Origin: Sialis fuliginosa
Lineage: Eukaryota; Arthropoda; Insecta; Megaloptera; Sialidae
Direction of reading: 5' to 3'
Assembly (NCBI GenBank): GCA_961205875.1
Contig: OY540809.1
Span: 27,974,267-28,038,266, forward strand
DNA: 64,000 nt
Made by a program: the position numbers and the translations under genes. Each line of letters starts with the position of its first letter. Positions within the stretch are counted from its first letter, which is position 1. Below the pieces are notes generated by a model. It searched no databases and was not told the DNA's origin. It worked only from the letters and a program-made list of their open reading frames with translations. Below, one piece after another: positions 13,535 to 24,805 of the stretch.

Positions 13535-14009
13535 AGGTACTGGCACCAGTCTTGGCAAAGACCCCAGTAATGGCAAATTTTTAAGTAAATGTACTAAATT
13601 AGAAATATTTGTTGATATTTGATTACTATCATTTCTGAATATTATACATTTAATTGTTTTACAGCGTGATTTGATGTCAAAATGGTGGACATTTAAACTG
13701 ATTATTAGTATAATTTATTTATTAATTATTATATTATCATAGTAACTGATTTACATTACTTCAAATTTGACGATTCTTTCTTTTATATATTCTGTGTCGT
13801 AGTAGGTACTTATCATTTTGTAATTATAACAAGTGTCCATCACTGTGTGCTCATTACTGGTTTTACTTTATCCATTACTGGAGAAAATACATTAACAAAA
13901 TAAAAAGCTATAATTAAAAAAACAAACTATATTTGGTGACTTTGGTAATTAAATTTATAAAATAAAGAGTTACTTGCTTTTATAGCGGCCATAACTGGTG
14001 CCAGTTCCT
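13535..14009 (+). mobile_element. MITE family A, copy 2
   Basis: It begins AGGTACTGGCACCAGTC and ends CTGGTGCCAGTTCCT followed by TA. The left flank is TT, so one TA has decayed. At 475 bp it is shorter than the other copies (526-552 bp) through internal deletions. It lies about 330 bp before the host exon, inside the presumed intron. Confidence 0.85.
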
Positions 14010-14335
14010 TACCATATTTTAACTCAATTTAAAAGATAAAATTACATTATATTTAATTAAATTATTGACGGATTAGTTGCAACTCTTTACCTCTAATTAA
14101 GTTTAGATTATTTCAAGAACGTATTTTAACTTTTTTCTAGCACTTACAAAATAAAAGTTGTTTTTCAAGGTGAGACACAAAATATTGATTAGAAATTCAA
14201 TATTATTTAACTCTTATTCTGCAAATTATTTATCAAAATATTTTTAAAGAAAATATTTAATTTAAAAAAAGTTTTTACAAATAATTAATAGGTATACCTA
14301 TAAAATTTATTTATTGAGTTATCCATTCTTTCCAG

Positions 14336-14544
14336 GTTCTTTCAACTTTGAAGGTGTGGCATTTGGCACTATGGGGAGTATCCAGGAGGACTTCAATGAG
14401 CTAACAGCCACATTTCCACCACCGGAAGTGGTAGAGATGGGTCCTCCGCTACAGTTTGCAACAGAAAACAACACGGTAGTGACGTCACAAACTGGATCCA
14501 CGGCGTTGCTTCCGTGTACCGTCCACAATATTGGGGATGGAATG
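14336..14544 (+). CDS. Internal exon of a Dpr-like immunoglobulin-domain protein
   Basis: Dpr proteins are insect neuronal cell-surface Ig proteins that bind DIP partners during synapse choice. The exon follows a pyrimidine-rich acceptor (TTCTTTCCAG, ending 14335) and ends at a strong donor, GTAAGT (14545). It completes one codon with its first two bases (intron phase 1), encodes 69 residues and ends on a codon boundary. The peptide ends in NNTVVTSQTG, then ALLPC, then VHNIGDGM. This fits the A to C strands of a first Ig domain: Cys60 would be the B-strand cysteine and Asn44 a possible glycosylation site. The next exon should open with Val-Ser-Trp, the usual continuation in this family. Upstream of NNT is a Pro- and Glu-containing linker. 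The exon is GC-rich against its surroundings. The family call rests on recognised motif pattern; the exact paralogue is not assigned, and no neighbouring exon was found in this window. Confidence 0.8.
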
Positions 14545-14713
14545 GTAAGTAAACGATATGATTTTTTACCCCAAAAAATTGATTTATTAATACAATTTTT
14601 ATCAATAATAAATAATAAAATGAAAGAATTTGTCACTTTCTACATTTAATAAATAATTTTGCTACTTTTACCAACCCCTAAAAATTGAATGACCCCTTAA
14701 AAAAATTAATTAA
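14545..14713 (+). other. Start of the downstream intron
   Basis: GTAAGT at 14545 opens the intron. An in-frame stop comes soon after the donor, so the exon is not extended. No further feature before the MITE. Confidence 0.6.
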
Positions 14714-14715
14714 TA

Positions 14716-15506
14716 CAGTCGGGACTCGTTTATTCTAAGTCTCGTTTATCTGAAATGCCGAGTTTCGATTATTCGTAATTATTTCTCCTTCTTCACCTCT
14801 CACCATTTTCGAGTCATGGCGTAAACGAACATATTTTTGAATTTTTTTGTAGAATGAAATAGAGCATTTATATTCATCTCATTGACTGTACAATATTTTT
14901 CAAAAGATTTTAATTTTTTGATATTCATTGCATGCTACGAACGCAACGAAAATGATATCTATAGATTTGAGGTTAGGTCAGACAGAATACATACATATTA
15001 TAATTTACACTTACCGTCGTCACTCGTCCCCTTGCTAATATTTTGCCATAATCGAAATTAAAAGTTAAGTAAAATTATTTCACTATCACGATTAACTATT
15101 AACGATAAATATAAAATACCAAGGTACATATATAAAGTTTTCAAAACCACAGAACGTATTACCAACATAAGAATAATAAAAATGACACTTCCCGAATAGA
15201 CAAAATTGTCTGTAATAGCTTTTTCATGATTTTGCAATGTCGATTTTGTACTTCTTTGATTGTATATGTTGTTAAAATATCAAAAAATACGAAGACAAGA
15301 ATAAATAAAGAATTTCTTGTAATTGATATTCTATTATACATTTATAACATTTGAATACATCTTCGTGGTGACGTCAATTCCCGCGCCAACGCTGATTGGT
15401 CAATGATCTATACATAACTTGGTGGGAGCCTTTCTCGACTTCGAATAAACGCGACTTCCTCGATTCAAAACGATTCAGAAGACTTAGAATAAACGAGTCC
15501 CGACTG
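14716..15506. mobile_element. pogo/Tigger-like MITE
   Basis: Perfect 27 bp terminal inverted repeats start CAGTCGGGACTCGTTTATTC, and a TA duplication flanks both ends (14714-14715 and 15507-15508). The CAGT start and TA target are typical of the pogo branch of Tc1/mariner. It is 791 bp with no transposase remnant recognised. It sits in the intron 171 bp after the Dpr-like exon. Confidence 0.9.
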
Positions 15507-16123
15507 TATATATAAGTGTGACAAACTTGGCGCCATGAGATAGCTTATTTGTAACGTATACATGTTATAATATGTAATAGAATATTTTTTTAGTTAAAAA
15601 ACTAAATTAAAATCTGGACACATATGGTAGATTAAACAAGATCTAAAATATACAAGCCTTTTCTTGAGAACGGTACATAACATATTATGTTTAATTAAGC
15701 CTTAGCTGCCACTGTAGGCTACCAGGTGCCCCACATTGTTTTAACTTCAATTTAAGCTGTTTAAATTTTTGAAAATAATTTTGGAGGTGAACCCAAATGC
15801 TAGTCCGATGAACTAAAAGTAAGATATTTTTTCATCTAACGGCTACTTCAACACTATTTTTTCCCTTAAAGTGTTATATCTCAAGAGTATCAGCTTAAAA
15901 TTTTAGATTTTTAAATTAAAAATTAAAAAAGTTATAAGTGTGTATGTAAAAAAATCCATTTTTCGAATTTTACAAGGTTTTCAATTTTTTAAATATATTT
16001 ATTTTTATATATTTTTAAATAACCTTTCGAGTACATTTCGTATCATTCCAAGAAGGAATTTTATTGAATTAAAATATTCAATAGCTTACGAGTAGTTAGC
16101 ATTTTAGTGTCTGGGGTACGAGA
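15507..16123. other. Intronic-type sequence
   Basis: AT-rich, with no gene or repeat end recognised. Confidence 0.4.
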
Positions 16124-16296
16124 CAGTGGCGTAGTAGCGGGGGGGAGGGGTTCGGGGACGAAACCCCTCCGAAATATTCTGTATTTAAAAAAAACGTATG
16201 TTTTGAGAAAACATCAGTTCAAAATATAATACTTTAAAAAAAATTAACTCATATGTATTTAACCCCCTCCCAAAAAATTTTCTTACCACGCCGCTG
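16124..16296. mobile_element. hAT-like MITE 1
   Basis: It starts CAGTGGCGTAG and ends CCACGCCGCTG (inverted, 9 of 11 matching). It is flanked by an 8 bp duplication, GTACGAGA at 16116 and GTACGAGG at 16297, matching at 7 of 8 positions. It is 173 bp and non-coding. Confidence 0.88.
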
Positions 16297-16848
16297 GTAC
16301 GAGGTGACCCCAGTGTGACAGGTATGTTATTCTGGAGAGGTGGAGTAGCTAAAGGTTAATATTATCAACAGAATATGGCGAGTTTTCAATTAACATTTTT
16401 ATTAAATAAACTGATCTTATAGATATTTTAAGTTTAACAAACCTGAAGTAACGAATGCCTAGACATAGAAAATACAATTTGATAGCGAAAAAGTGAATTA
16501 ATTCTCATGACATTATGAGGCCAGCATAAAGTGACGCAATATGTTGAAAATTTGTAATATATTCTCAGATAAAGTTTTCGGTTACGCGTTTTACGTTTCT
16601 CTCTTAATAAAGTTTGCCGACTGCAGATTCTTATCGCGAGATTGAAAATCCGGACATGCTCATATTCTCGTGGGCTGTAAAATATTACACATCTGTTTAT
16701 GGTAATGTAATGGGGATTGTTTATACGCGCTCCAACATAAACACATTTTTAAATAAAATGTTCATACTTTTTTTTAGATTGTGTATGTATGTATGTAGGG
16801 TAGGTAATCGAATAATAAGCGACGTATAGTGTATAAAAATGTAGGAAG

Positions 16849-17238
16849 TAGATTTGGGCATTTTAGTTCATGGTAGAGAGCGCTCCCAATAGTTCAGTGG
16901 TCTTTAATGAACTAGTTCGTTCTTCTAGTTCATTTAGTTCATAGAATTTTTTTCCGAATTTCACGTGTTTTTGACAGACATATTGTATTCTTTTGAACAA
17001 AAAAAAAAAAAAACAATATAATATATCTTTAATAAAATAGATTCAAAATTGGTAATAAAGTATTGAAAACGTAAGTTATTAAACATAACAATCGTACAAT
17101 CTCATTTTTAGAACAGTGTATTTGAAGTATATCGGGAACTATTGAACTAAAAGAGCGGAGCGCATACGAACTGGTTCCTCTAGTTCTCGTGTGGGAGAGC
17201 TCTTTTGAACTAGTTCGTTCGTGAACTGCACAAGTCTA
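16849..17238. mobile_element. hAT-like MITE 2
   Basis: It starts TAGATTTGGGCA and ends TGCACAAGTCTA (10 of 12 matching inverted) with a perfect 8 bp duplication GTAGGAAG at 16841-16848 and 17239-17246. Subterminal repeats of GAACTAGTTCG and similar boxes occur at both ends, as is usual for hAT binding sites. 390 bp. Confidence 0.92.
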
Positions 17239-17760
17239 GTAGGAAGTATTTTGTTAATAAATAAATGATGGTTATTAGTTTTATAAATTTTAAATTAATA
17301 AAATGTTGAGATTTTTTGTGTTACTTGCAAGAACACATATGGAATCACTTCGATGCCTGCCCGTCCGGCTGTCACAGGCGATTTTCTCTGAAACTATTCG
17401 ACGTAAAATTTGAAAAGTGGTTCAATTATAGACGTGAAGTATAAAAAGTTAAATTTTGATTCTGGGGGTTAATTTCAGCAGGTAAATTAGGAAATGGAAA
17501 AAATCAAAGGCATACAATTTTTTAATCATGAACATTGAGAATTAGATGTAGATTAAGCCAAAACTATCAGGATTGAAAAATTCGAGCACGATTAAATTTT
17601 TATAAACAATTTAATTGTTTATTTCCTTATAACTACTGAACCATTGGTTTTAGAGAAAAAGTTTTTCGACAATAAATCTTTTTCACGATGTTAGGAACAA
17701 CATTTTATTAACACGTTTTTCAAAATGTTCAATAATTTAAGTGGGAAGTTGATGGCTCGG
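17239..17760. other. Non-coding stretch
   Basis: No gene or repeat end recognised. It separates a hAT-like MITE from the 3' tail of a LINE. Confidence 0.4.
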
Positions 17761-18836
17761 AATATTTATTTATTAATTTATTTCGCATCCTAGAAAATCA
17801 CAGGATTTTATAATTTGTCATAGTGAAAATATTACAATAACAGTAGAAAATAGAAATAGAATAGATTAAATATACTATCTTATACATATAAATATAATAT
17901 CAATAATGAAATACAAATATAAATATATAAACAATGCACTTATATTATTTTATAGCGGGTATTTATGTTTTGTGCTTCATTAAGTAAAAAAAATCTTTTA
18001 CGCTATAAAAACATTTTTATTTAAATAATTTGTAAGCTCTCTTTTAAATTGGTTGTAAGAATCTATTTCCTTTAAATTATTGGGAAGATTATTGTAAATA
18101 TTAATTGACGATACTTGAGGGCTATTTAGAAAAATATTGTTATGTATTTTTGGTGTTAAAAGTTTTTCTTTATTTCTGGTGTCATGTTGATGAACATCTG
18201 AGCCAACATAATATGTTGTTATGTTTTTTTTAATAAAAAGTGATGCTTGCAGAACATAAATACCCGTTAGCGTGAGTATTATAAAATTCTTAAAGTAGGG
18301 TAAGCATGAATCCTTTTTCCTAAGCCAAAGAAACATCTTATGATGGCCTTCTGCTTTATGAATATTCGATTTGCCGTCTCAGTATGACCCCAGCATAGAA
18401 TGTATTGCTTCAAAAAAGGATATGCATAATATATTGTATATAAAATGTCTATATTATTGTTGTTGTTTTTTAAACATCTGAATATATAAATACATTTGGA
18501 AAGTTTATTACATATACTATCAATATGCATATTCTATTTTAAATTCGATTGGATTATGATTCCTACTAATTTACAGTATTCTATGATTTCCAATTTATCT
18601 TTGTTGATTTTTACATTTAAATACAATGAATCTTTAAAGTTATTTTGATTAAAAATCATAATTTTTGTTTTATTTATATTTAGTGATAGATAGTTATTAG
18701 GGCACCATTTTATTAATTTTTCAATTGCATTTGTGTTATTATTTTTTAATTTCATTAATATTTAATTGGTAATTAAAATGTTAGTGTCATCTGCATTAAT
18801 GATGGTTTTGTTATTATTAAAGATATCTGGTAATAC
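17761..18836 (-). pseudogene. LINE reverse transcriptase remnant (C-terminal part)
   Basis: Read on the minus strand, this is the end of a non-LTR retrotransposon reverse transcriptase broken by frameshifts and stops. The xADD catalytic box (INADDTNIL) is at 18786-18794. After it come KWCPNNYLSLNINKTKIM (a conserved post-catalytic block), a GIIIQSNLK block, a second frame from 18530 down (IDSICNKLSKCIYIFRCL and CWGHTETANRIF), and a third frame to 17998 that ends with IYNNLPNNLKEIDSYNQFK, the usual tail of Jockey/CR1-type enzymes. The 3' tail ends in an AATA-type repeat near 17761. The 5' side stops where the foldback element at 18839 begins, so the copy is 5' truncated or was interrupted there. 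Clade not assigned. Confidence 0.85.
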
Positions 18837-18838
18837 TA

Positions 18839-19168
18839 AGGGTCGATCTAGACTTTCATGCCGGTCTCAGTTCGGTCTAGCTCCAGTCAAATATTCAGTA
18901 TAGTAAGGACCAATCCATACTATCGAGCCGGTCCCGGTCCGTTGTCGCTCCAATCAAATATTCAGTATATTAATATTGTATCGGAGCATGACTGGACTGA
19001 GACCGACACGATAGTCTAGATCGACCCTTATAAATACTGTATCGGAGTATGATTGGACCGAGGCCGGTACGATACCTATAGTGTGAATGATTTCATTGTT
19101 TATTGTATATTTATATTTGATTGGAGCGAGACCGGACCGGGACTGGTACGATAGTCAGGATCGACCCT
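18839..19168. mobile_element. TA-flanked foldback cluster, copy 1
   Basis: It starts AGGGTCGATC and ends GATCGACCCT, with TA on both sides (18837-18838 and 19169-19170). The inside holds several alternating inverted units built from CCGGTCCCGGTCCG-like boxes, CTCCAATCAAATATTCAG boxes and their complements. A further internal GATCGACCCT end occurs near 19027. It is related to 50655-51055. Confidence 0.85.
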
Positions 19169-19318
19169 TATTGTGCAAGTAAAACTTACACTTCTTTTCA
19201 CTTTTTTTAATGTATCAACTCTACGTAAAGTATATTAGAAATATAAAAGTAGATTTCATTAATTTTTCACTGCGATAATATTATTTCTGAATATTTTTTT
19301 TAAATTTTATTATAAAAG

Positions 19319-19795
19319 ACAGTTTTTATGAATGAAAATCAAAACTCTTTATTGAAAATGGAAGATGGGTCTTTGCCAATTATGTTTGAAAAACAATATC
19401 GTTCATGTGACCACCACGTGAGGAAGTGAGGGTTTTTCGGCCATTATTATTATTATTATTATATCGCATAATTTCGAGAAATTCGGACGTGAATTGGCCG
19501 TCAAGATCGTGCGATTTGACCCCTTTGGATTATTTCCTTTGGGTTTTTTTTGAAAAATAAAGTGTACGTAAATACCTTCCGTACAATTCAAGACCTAAAG
19601 CGCAACATTCGGATGAAAATTGCGGCCATAGACCCTATCATATTAGAAAAAGTTATCAGAATTTTGATATTCGGATGCAGGTCTGTAAAAAAAGCCGTGG
19701 TGGTCACACGAACGATATTGTTTTTCATACATAAATGGAAAAGATCCACCTACCATTTTCAATAAAGAGTTTTGATTTTCATTCATAAAAACTGT
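19319..19795 (+). mobile_element. Tc1/mariner-type deletion derivative with long inverted repeats
   Basis: It starts ACAGTTTTTATGAATGAAAA and ends with the reverse complement. The inverted repeats run on to about 100 bp, to the GTGACCACCACG box at about 19410-19420 and its partner near 19695-19710. The right arm includes the 3' end of a transposase gene, so the left arm is an inverted copy of that 3' end. A TA target duplication is not evident. Confidence 0.85.
19468..19734 (+). pseudogene. Transposase C-terminus remnant (Tc1/mariner DDE type)
   Basis: This is the C-terminal part of a cut-and-paste transposase in three frames. At 19468-19551 the frame reads ISRNSDVNWPSRSCD, then LTPLDYFLW, the block that carries the last catalytic acidic residue in this family. 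After a frameshift (in or next to the run of T at 19544-19551) it reads KVYVNTFRTIQDLKRN and KIAAIDPIILEKV. After another frameshift it reads RMQVCKKSRGGH, then NDIVFHT and a stop at 19732-19734. The N-terminal DNA-binding region and the first two catalytic residues are missing, so it cannot be active. Confidence 0.88.
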
Positions 19796-20102
19796 GTATT
19801 ATTTAAGAATGAAAAAAGAAGGAACGGATGTACATGAATTATGAATATTTTCAAACTTGATACTTACATATTTTGAGGATCTATGAATTGATTACAATCA
19901 TTAACCAACGACGTATGTATTTGTGTCTGTCTGTCGATCAATAAACGCTCTGTAAACATACAGACAGAATTTTAAAATTTATGCTTATGTATATTGTTGA
20001 TGTGAACATCCTTTTTTAAATAGCTTCACTAACACATTTTCAAATTATTTTTGAAACGGTTCGTGATAAAAACATATTTGAAATAAAAGCTGTAGAACAT
20101 GC

Positions 20103-20470
20103 CAGAGCTTCGAACCGTTATTTTTTTCGTTTCGGTTTTCGTTCCGGTTCGAGTAAAAAAATATATATATCGGTTTGGTTTCGGTTTTCGTTTCGAAAAT
20201 AATAACGGGTCTGAATGATTAATTAAAAAATATTTTTATTTGTATTAAATATTTATTTTCTACCATAATTTAGAACAGTTTATGGTATTTTTATGACAAC
20301 CCTGAACAACTGAAGTGGGGAGTAAGATCATGTTAACGCGCATATTTTAACATGTACCGAATCGAAAAAAAACCGATATTTTTTTCGGTTCGATTCCGAT
20401 TTGCGTTACGGCAAAAAATAACGATTTTTCCGGTTTTCGATTTTCAGTTCAGTTCCGGTTCGAAACCCTG
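20103..20470. mobile_element. hAT-like MITE 3
   Basis: It starts CAGAGCTTCGAACCG and ends CGGTTCGAAACCCTG, with an 8 bp duplication GAACATGC (20095-20102) and GAACATAC (20471-20478), 7 of 8 matching. Subterminal GGTTTCGG-like boxes repeat at both ends. 368 bp. Its internal open frame (20352-20543) is chance. Confidence 0.9.
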
Positions 20471-22206
20471 GAACATACTATTATCTATAAAATATAATCT
20501 GTTAATTTTATTCGATGTAATAATAATTTTCAAGATTTTCTGAATACTAATACATAAAAAAGTAATCTATTGTTTCACTTTGTAAAACAAAAATGCCTAC
20601 CATTCAAAAACAATAAAACAAAAGAAATCATTGAAAAAGACAAATGTGAACGATATTGAAAAATATTCCATTTAAAAATTCATTGATTTAAATAAAGAGT
20701 TTTCAGAATTACGTTATCAATAACTGGAAGGAAGTTAATAGCCAACGATCCAAGCGCGCGATATTTAAGAAAAAACTAGAGCTGTTTATTAACGTCAGCG
20801 CCAACTGGTGTCGCATTGATGAATCTATATTCTTTATTATCAAAGTCTGGTAGGTAATCTTGAAATATTGGCATCATTTTTCTCTTGTTCTTTAGTTCAT
20901 CCCACGTGTGAAAGTGAGATAAAGTTTATGGCGGAAGAATATGAAAAGAGAAGTTCAGGAACGATTATGTAGTTTTCATTTGAAAGAAGGTAGGCTATTT
21001 CTGAATAAATATATATATCGGTTTTGACAAAGGTGTTTCAAACATACCTGTACACAACTACAAAAAAAATGTACTTAAAGACAAATACAAATACTTTTTT
21101 CCAAATAATCTACTTAAATACAATTACTTCACAAAAATATGTACTTATATATGTATTAATTACCAAAATAAATTTATAAAATTGAATACAATGAAAGTAA
21201 TTAAGTACATACAGTTATAAGAAGTATTTAAATTCAAGTAGAAATTCCTTTCAATAAATATATTAAGGTAAAAGAACAAAATACTTTTGTTTGGTAAAGA
21301 ACTTAAGTATAAGTACAATTACTTTCATTTGAAAAATAACAATAATAATAATAAAATAATAAAAATAAGACAAACATTATCGGTTATCTTTTTCTAGGGC
21401 AGAGCATATATAGTTACATCATTTGAAATAAAAACACAAATATATGTACGTCCATATCATTAGTTAATTTTGTATCATGTTTAATATATTTAAATACTAA
21501 AATTCGGAATATTAAATATTATTGCTACAAAATTAACTTATACAATTTTCAATAGATTACATTTTATTATATTATCGCACAAATATATATGAGTATTATA
21601 AACGAAGAGTACTTCTTTATCTAGCAAATGAGTTTTGTTTGGTACATTGAGAAATGATTGAAACATTATAATAATCAAATGGGTGGAGCTTACTTAATGT
21701 GTCATAAGTGAATTTAAATGAAAAGTGGTCGACCACTTCTGCATACGACTTTACATTTATACAAGTACATGAACAGTTCTACATTCTGCACATTAGTTTA
21801 GAGGATACCTAAAAATTTGCTTGTTTTCAAATGCTTGTAACATGATCAAAAATTGACTTTTTACAAAACTTTTTTTTCTTGTCATGAAGAAAATTTACTC
21901 TAGTTTATGATGCTGTAATTTGTTCCTCAAAATATTTTCAGTTTTTAACTTTTTTATATAGTTTAAAATTTTTGAAAAACTGTATATTTTGAAACAATGT
22001 AGAGTGCATTTATATAGAAAATGAAATTTTAAAACAATCTTTTTGTAGAGAACTTCGTTACCTTCAAATCAGTATTTTGGAAAACAAAAATTGCGACAAA
22101 AATTTGCAAAAGTATCACAGTTTTAGTGAAAATCAGTAAAAAAATAATTCAAATTAACACAGCCGGAGTACTACTGGAAACACGGAGAAACTGTGGTTTC
22201 TTACTC
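20471..22206. other. AT-rich non-coding stretch
   Basis: No exon, RNA gene or element end recognised. At 21070-21330 the phrases 'tacttaaa' and 'aagtacaa' recur in a low-complexity way. Confidence 0.4.
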
Positions 22207-22335
22207 ATTTAAACTAAAAATGTACACCTTAACCACAATAAAACAAAAAAAACTGTTAGGCTCCTGATCAGGACTTCTTGTGAAGTCGAAACACGTGTAG
22301 AGTGACATTGTTTTATATGTATATTTTTAGTTTAA
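22207..22335. repeat. Small inverted-repeat element
   Basis: Left arm ATTTAAACTAAAAATGTACA and right arm ending TATTTTTAGTTTAAG are inverted copies. The centre has CTCCTGATCAGGA and GAAGTCGAAACACGTG. Similar CAGYCGGAGTA phrases lie outside both ends (about 22160 and 22341). Confidence 0.7.
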
Positions 22336-22739
22336 GTGACAGTCGGAGTAATTTTGGTGGTATAAAAAAATTTAAAAGAGTAAAATGAAGCTTAATATTT
22401 TTCAGCAGATAATGTATTGTAATGAAAGATTTTTGATGAATTTCAAAAAATGTAGATTCTAAAACAGAAGTATTTTATTCGTATTGATATTTAGCATATA
22501 TTACAACATACCTATAAAAGATTGGCTTCTATTCATTAAATTGTCAATTTAACATGTCATACATTTATTACCTTTTATCAACGATTAATAAAGATAGTTA
22601 TAGTTTATTTTCATCTATTACAAATTTAAAATATTTAATTTTTTAACTACTGAATTTAATCATTATCAAAAATCTCAATAAAAAAAATTACAAAACATAC
22701 ATATTATTATATATAAATAATAATATAATAATTAATATA

Positions 22740-22845
22740 TGTATATAAATAAAAATAAAAGCCTGAGGATGAATCTGTGATTCGAAAGCTTCTATTACTT
22801 TTTCTTTACTAAATTTCTGACGTTTATACAATTATTTTCGTTTCA
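22740..22845 (+). repeat. Half-copy of the 9449-9672 element
   Basis: GATGAATCTGTGATTCGAAAGCTT followed by ACTTTTTCTTTACTAAATTTC and GACGTTTATACAA matches the right half of the hairpin element at 9.4 kb. The left half is missing. Confidence 0.7.
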
Positions 22846-23937
22846 AGAATTTTTCATTCGCATCCTAACTTTCTGAATTAGGTTCTGTTCTTAAGTTGTA
22901 GAAAATGTTTAATATAATAAGCTATTTATACATTCACTTCTTATGTAACTTAATAAAAGAGCCAAACTGTAAACTTTTTTCAAAACTGCAATATCCAATA
23001 AAATGCAAAAAAAGCCGTAGGTAGCGGAATTTTCAATCAGAATATTATACAAACATATGTTGACAAACTTTTTCCCGCTAAGAAATGTCTTTAAGAACTT
23101 AATTTCAGTCTATTCACAATATGGTTTGTAATTCAACAACTTCCAATGTAAATACAGTAGGTGCTAGTTATATTTTCTGATTAATAGAATCATTTGCTTA
23201 ATATGATCAATTTAAAAAAAATAAAACGAAAACAAAAAAGTAGGTTCCGTTTTGTTAAGGTTCTATAGTCTGCAAATAGCATGACTTGGCCATAAAATGC
23301 ACACCCCTTATACTTTTGAAACTATCGTTTTTTGAAGGATGTTTAAAAAATGACAATATTCTTATCTACTCTCATTTCTTGTAAAAAATTGATGTTAATA
23401 GTAATAAACGACATAACCTCACTTTCAAGTAATGTATTTTCTTAAAACAATTTGTAACAATAGAATAAATAAATTCAGAACCTGAAAAACATATTCCACA
23501 AATAATAAATAATACATTTTAATAAATAAAAAATACGTTAATCCTACAATTATAATTTTTCGGAATTAACATTAAATTTCAGCAAACACAATTCAAAATT
23601 TAAAAAAAACAAACATACCATACCAACAATGAAACATATGAAATTGTTGAAATTCATAACACAGAACAATATCCAGATGTTTATTACCTTCGTATATTTT
23701 CATAGAAAAACGTATCAAACAATAAGTGACAATAACATAATTTAATACAATACAAAATTTAAATGTGCATTTTTTAGCTATAATGACAGATGTAAGTATA
23801 TAGATGTATAAAACATGTCAGTTCACGCGATGGTCGCGCCTAGCGGATATTTTTCAAACTTTCCTGAACAACTATATATTTACCAAAAAATTTGACGTTA
23901 AAATACACAAAAATATTTAAATCAACTGCAAATTTCC
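22846..23937. other. AT-rich non-coding stretch
   Basis: Nothing recognised on either strand. Confidence 0.4.
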
Positions 23938-24320
23938 TAACTTCTTGTTATCCGATTTCGCTGAGTTTTAATAGGGTTCTATTCTGTAAATAGATGAAGC
24001 GAATTCAAAAGGTTTATTGTTAATTTATTACGTATTGCGAGCTGAAATTGGTTGCCGTGGTGTAAAAATAGGTCTAAAACGACAAATTGAACTTTGTTTA
24101 TATTTTTATGACAGAAAATTAAAACCAATCGATATTAAATTAAGTGAATATGGAGACTGTAATGTTCTCATTAAGAAAATGTAAATATGTGAGGGGATTA
24201 CTGAAGAAATTTAATATATAATGCTCATTTTATCAAATTTCATACAAAAAAATAATGGGACGAGAGTAATACCACACTTCAAAGCATGCTTTGGGTGTGC
24301 TAATAATATATTACTGGTTA
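23938..24320 (+). repeat. Dispersed repeat R1, copy 1
   Basis: It matches the reverse complement of 43735-44157 over its full length. Clear anchors are TTATCCGATTTCGCTGAG, ACAAATTGAACTTTGTTTAT and GACGAGAGTAATACCACAC. Non-coding, class unknown. Confidence 0.8.
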
Positions 24321-24472
24321 ACAAATATTTTCTCTTTCGTTCTTAAATGTTTTGTATAGAAGTCTAATTTCTATTGCACACCCCAAACAATCTATATTTA
24401 AGCATTGACTGACATGTCAATACTGAATTATGACGTTACGCAACATTGCGCGCCATGTTGCGTTTTTTGTTG

Positions 24473-24702
24473 TTGAAATTGAATATTTTTAATTCTGAAA
24501 TATTGTAACTGTTTGATTAACGTAATGTTAGTGTTATTTATTATTTGTGGAATATTTTTTTCGGTTTTTTTTTATTTATTCCTTTGTGACGGATCAATGT
24601 AAGAAAAAATATAATTATTAAGTGAAGTTATGTCATTTATTTATTATGTTTTCAAATTAATGTACTTACATAATCACTATTATTATTAAAATTGTTTTGA
24701 CA
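24473..24702 (+). repeat. Dispersed repeat R2, copy 1
   Basis: It matches 44910-45134 in the same orientation, with anchors GTTGAAATTGAATATTTTTA, ATCAATGTAAGAAAA and TGTCATTTATTT. Non-coding. Confidence 0.8.
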
Positions 24703-24805
24703 ATCTCTTCATATTAATACGTGAACATTAAAAATTGTTGAACGTTTTTTTAGTATTTATTATAAAAGGAGGTGAATGAAACGTATATCATTCCAAAGGT
24801 ACTGT

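Noticed and set aside
14319..14636. Minus-strand frames over the Dpr-like exon
   Set aside because: They are shadows of the plus-strand exon, which has splice sites and a family match.
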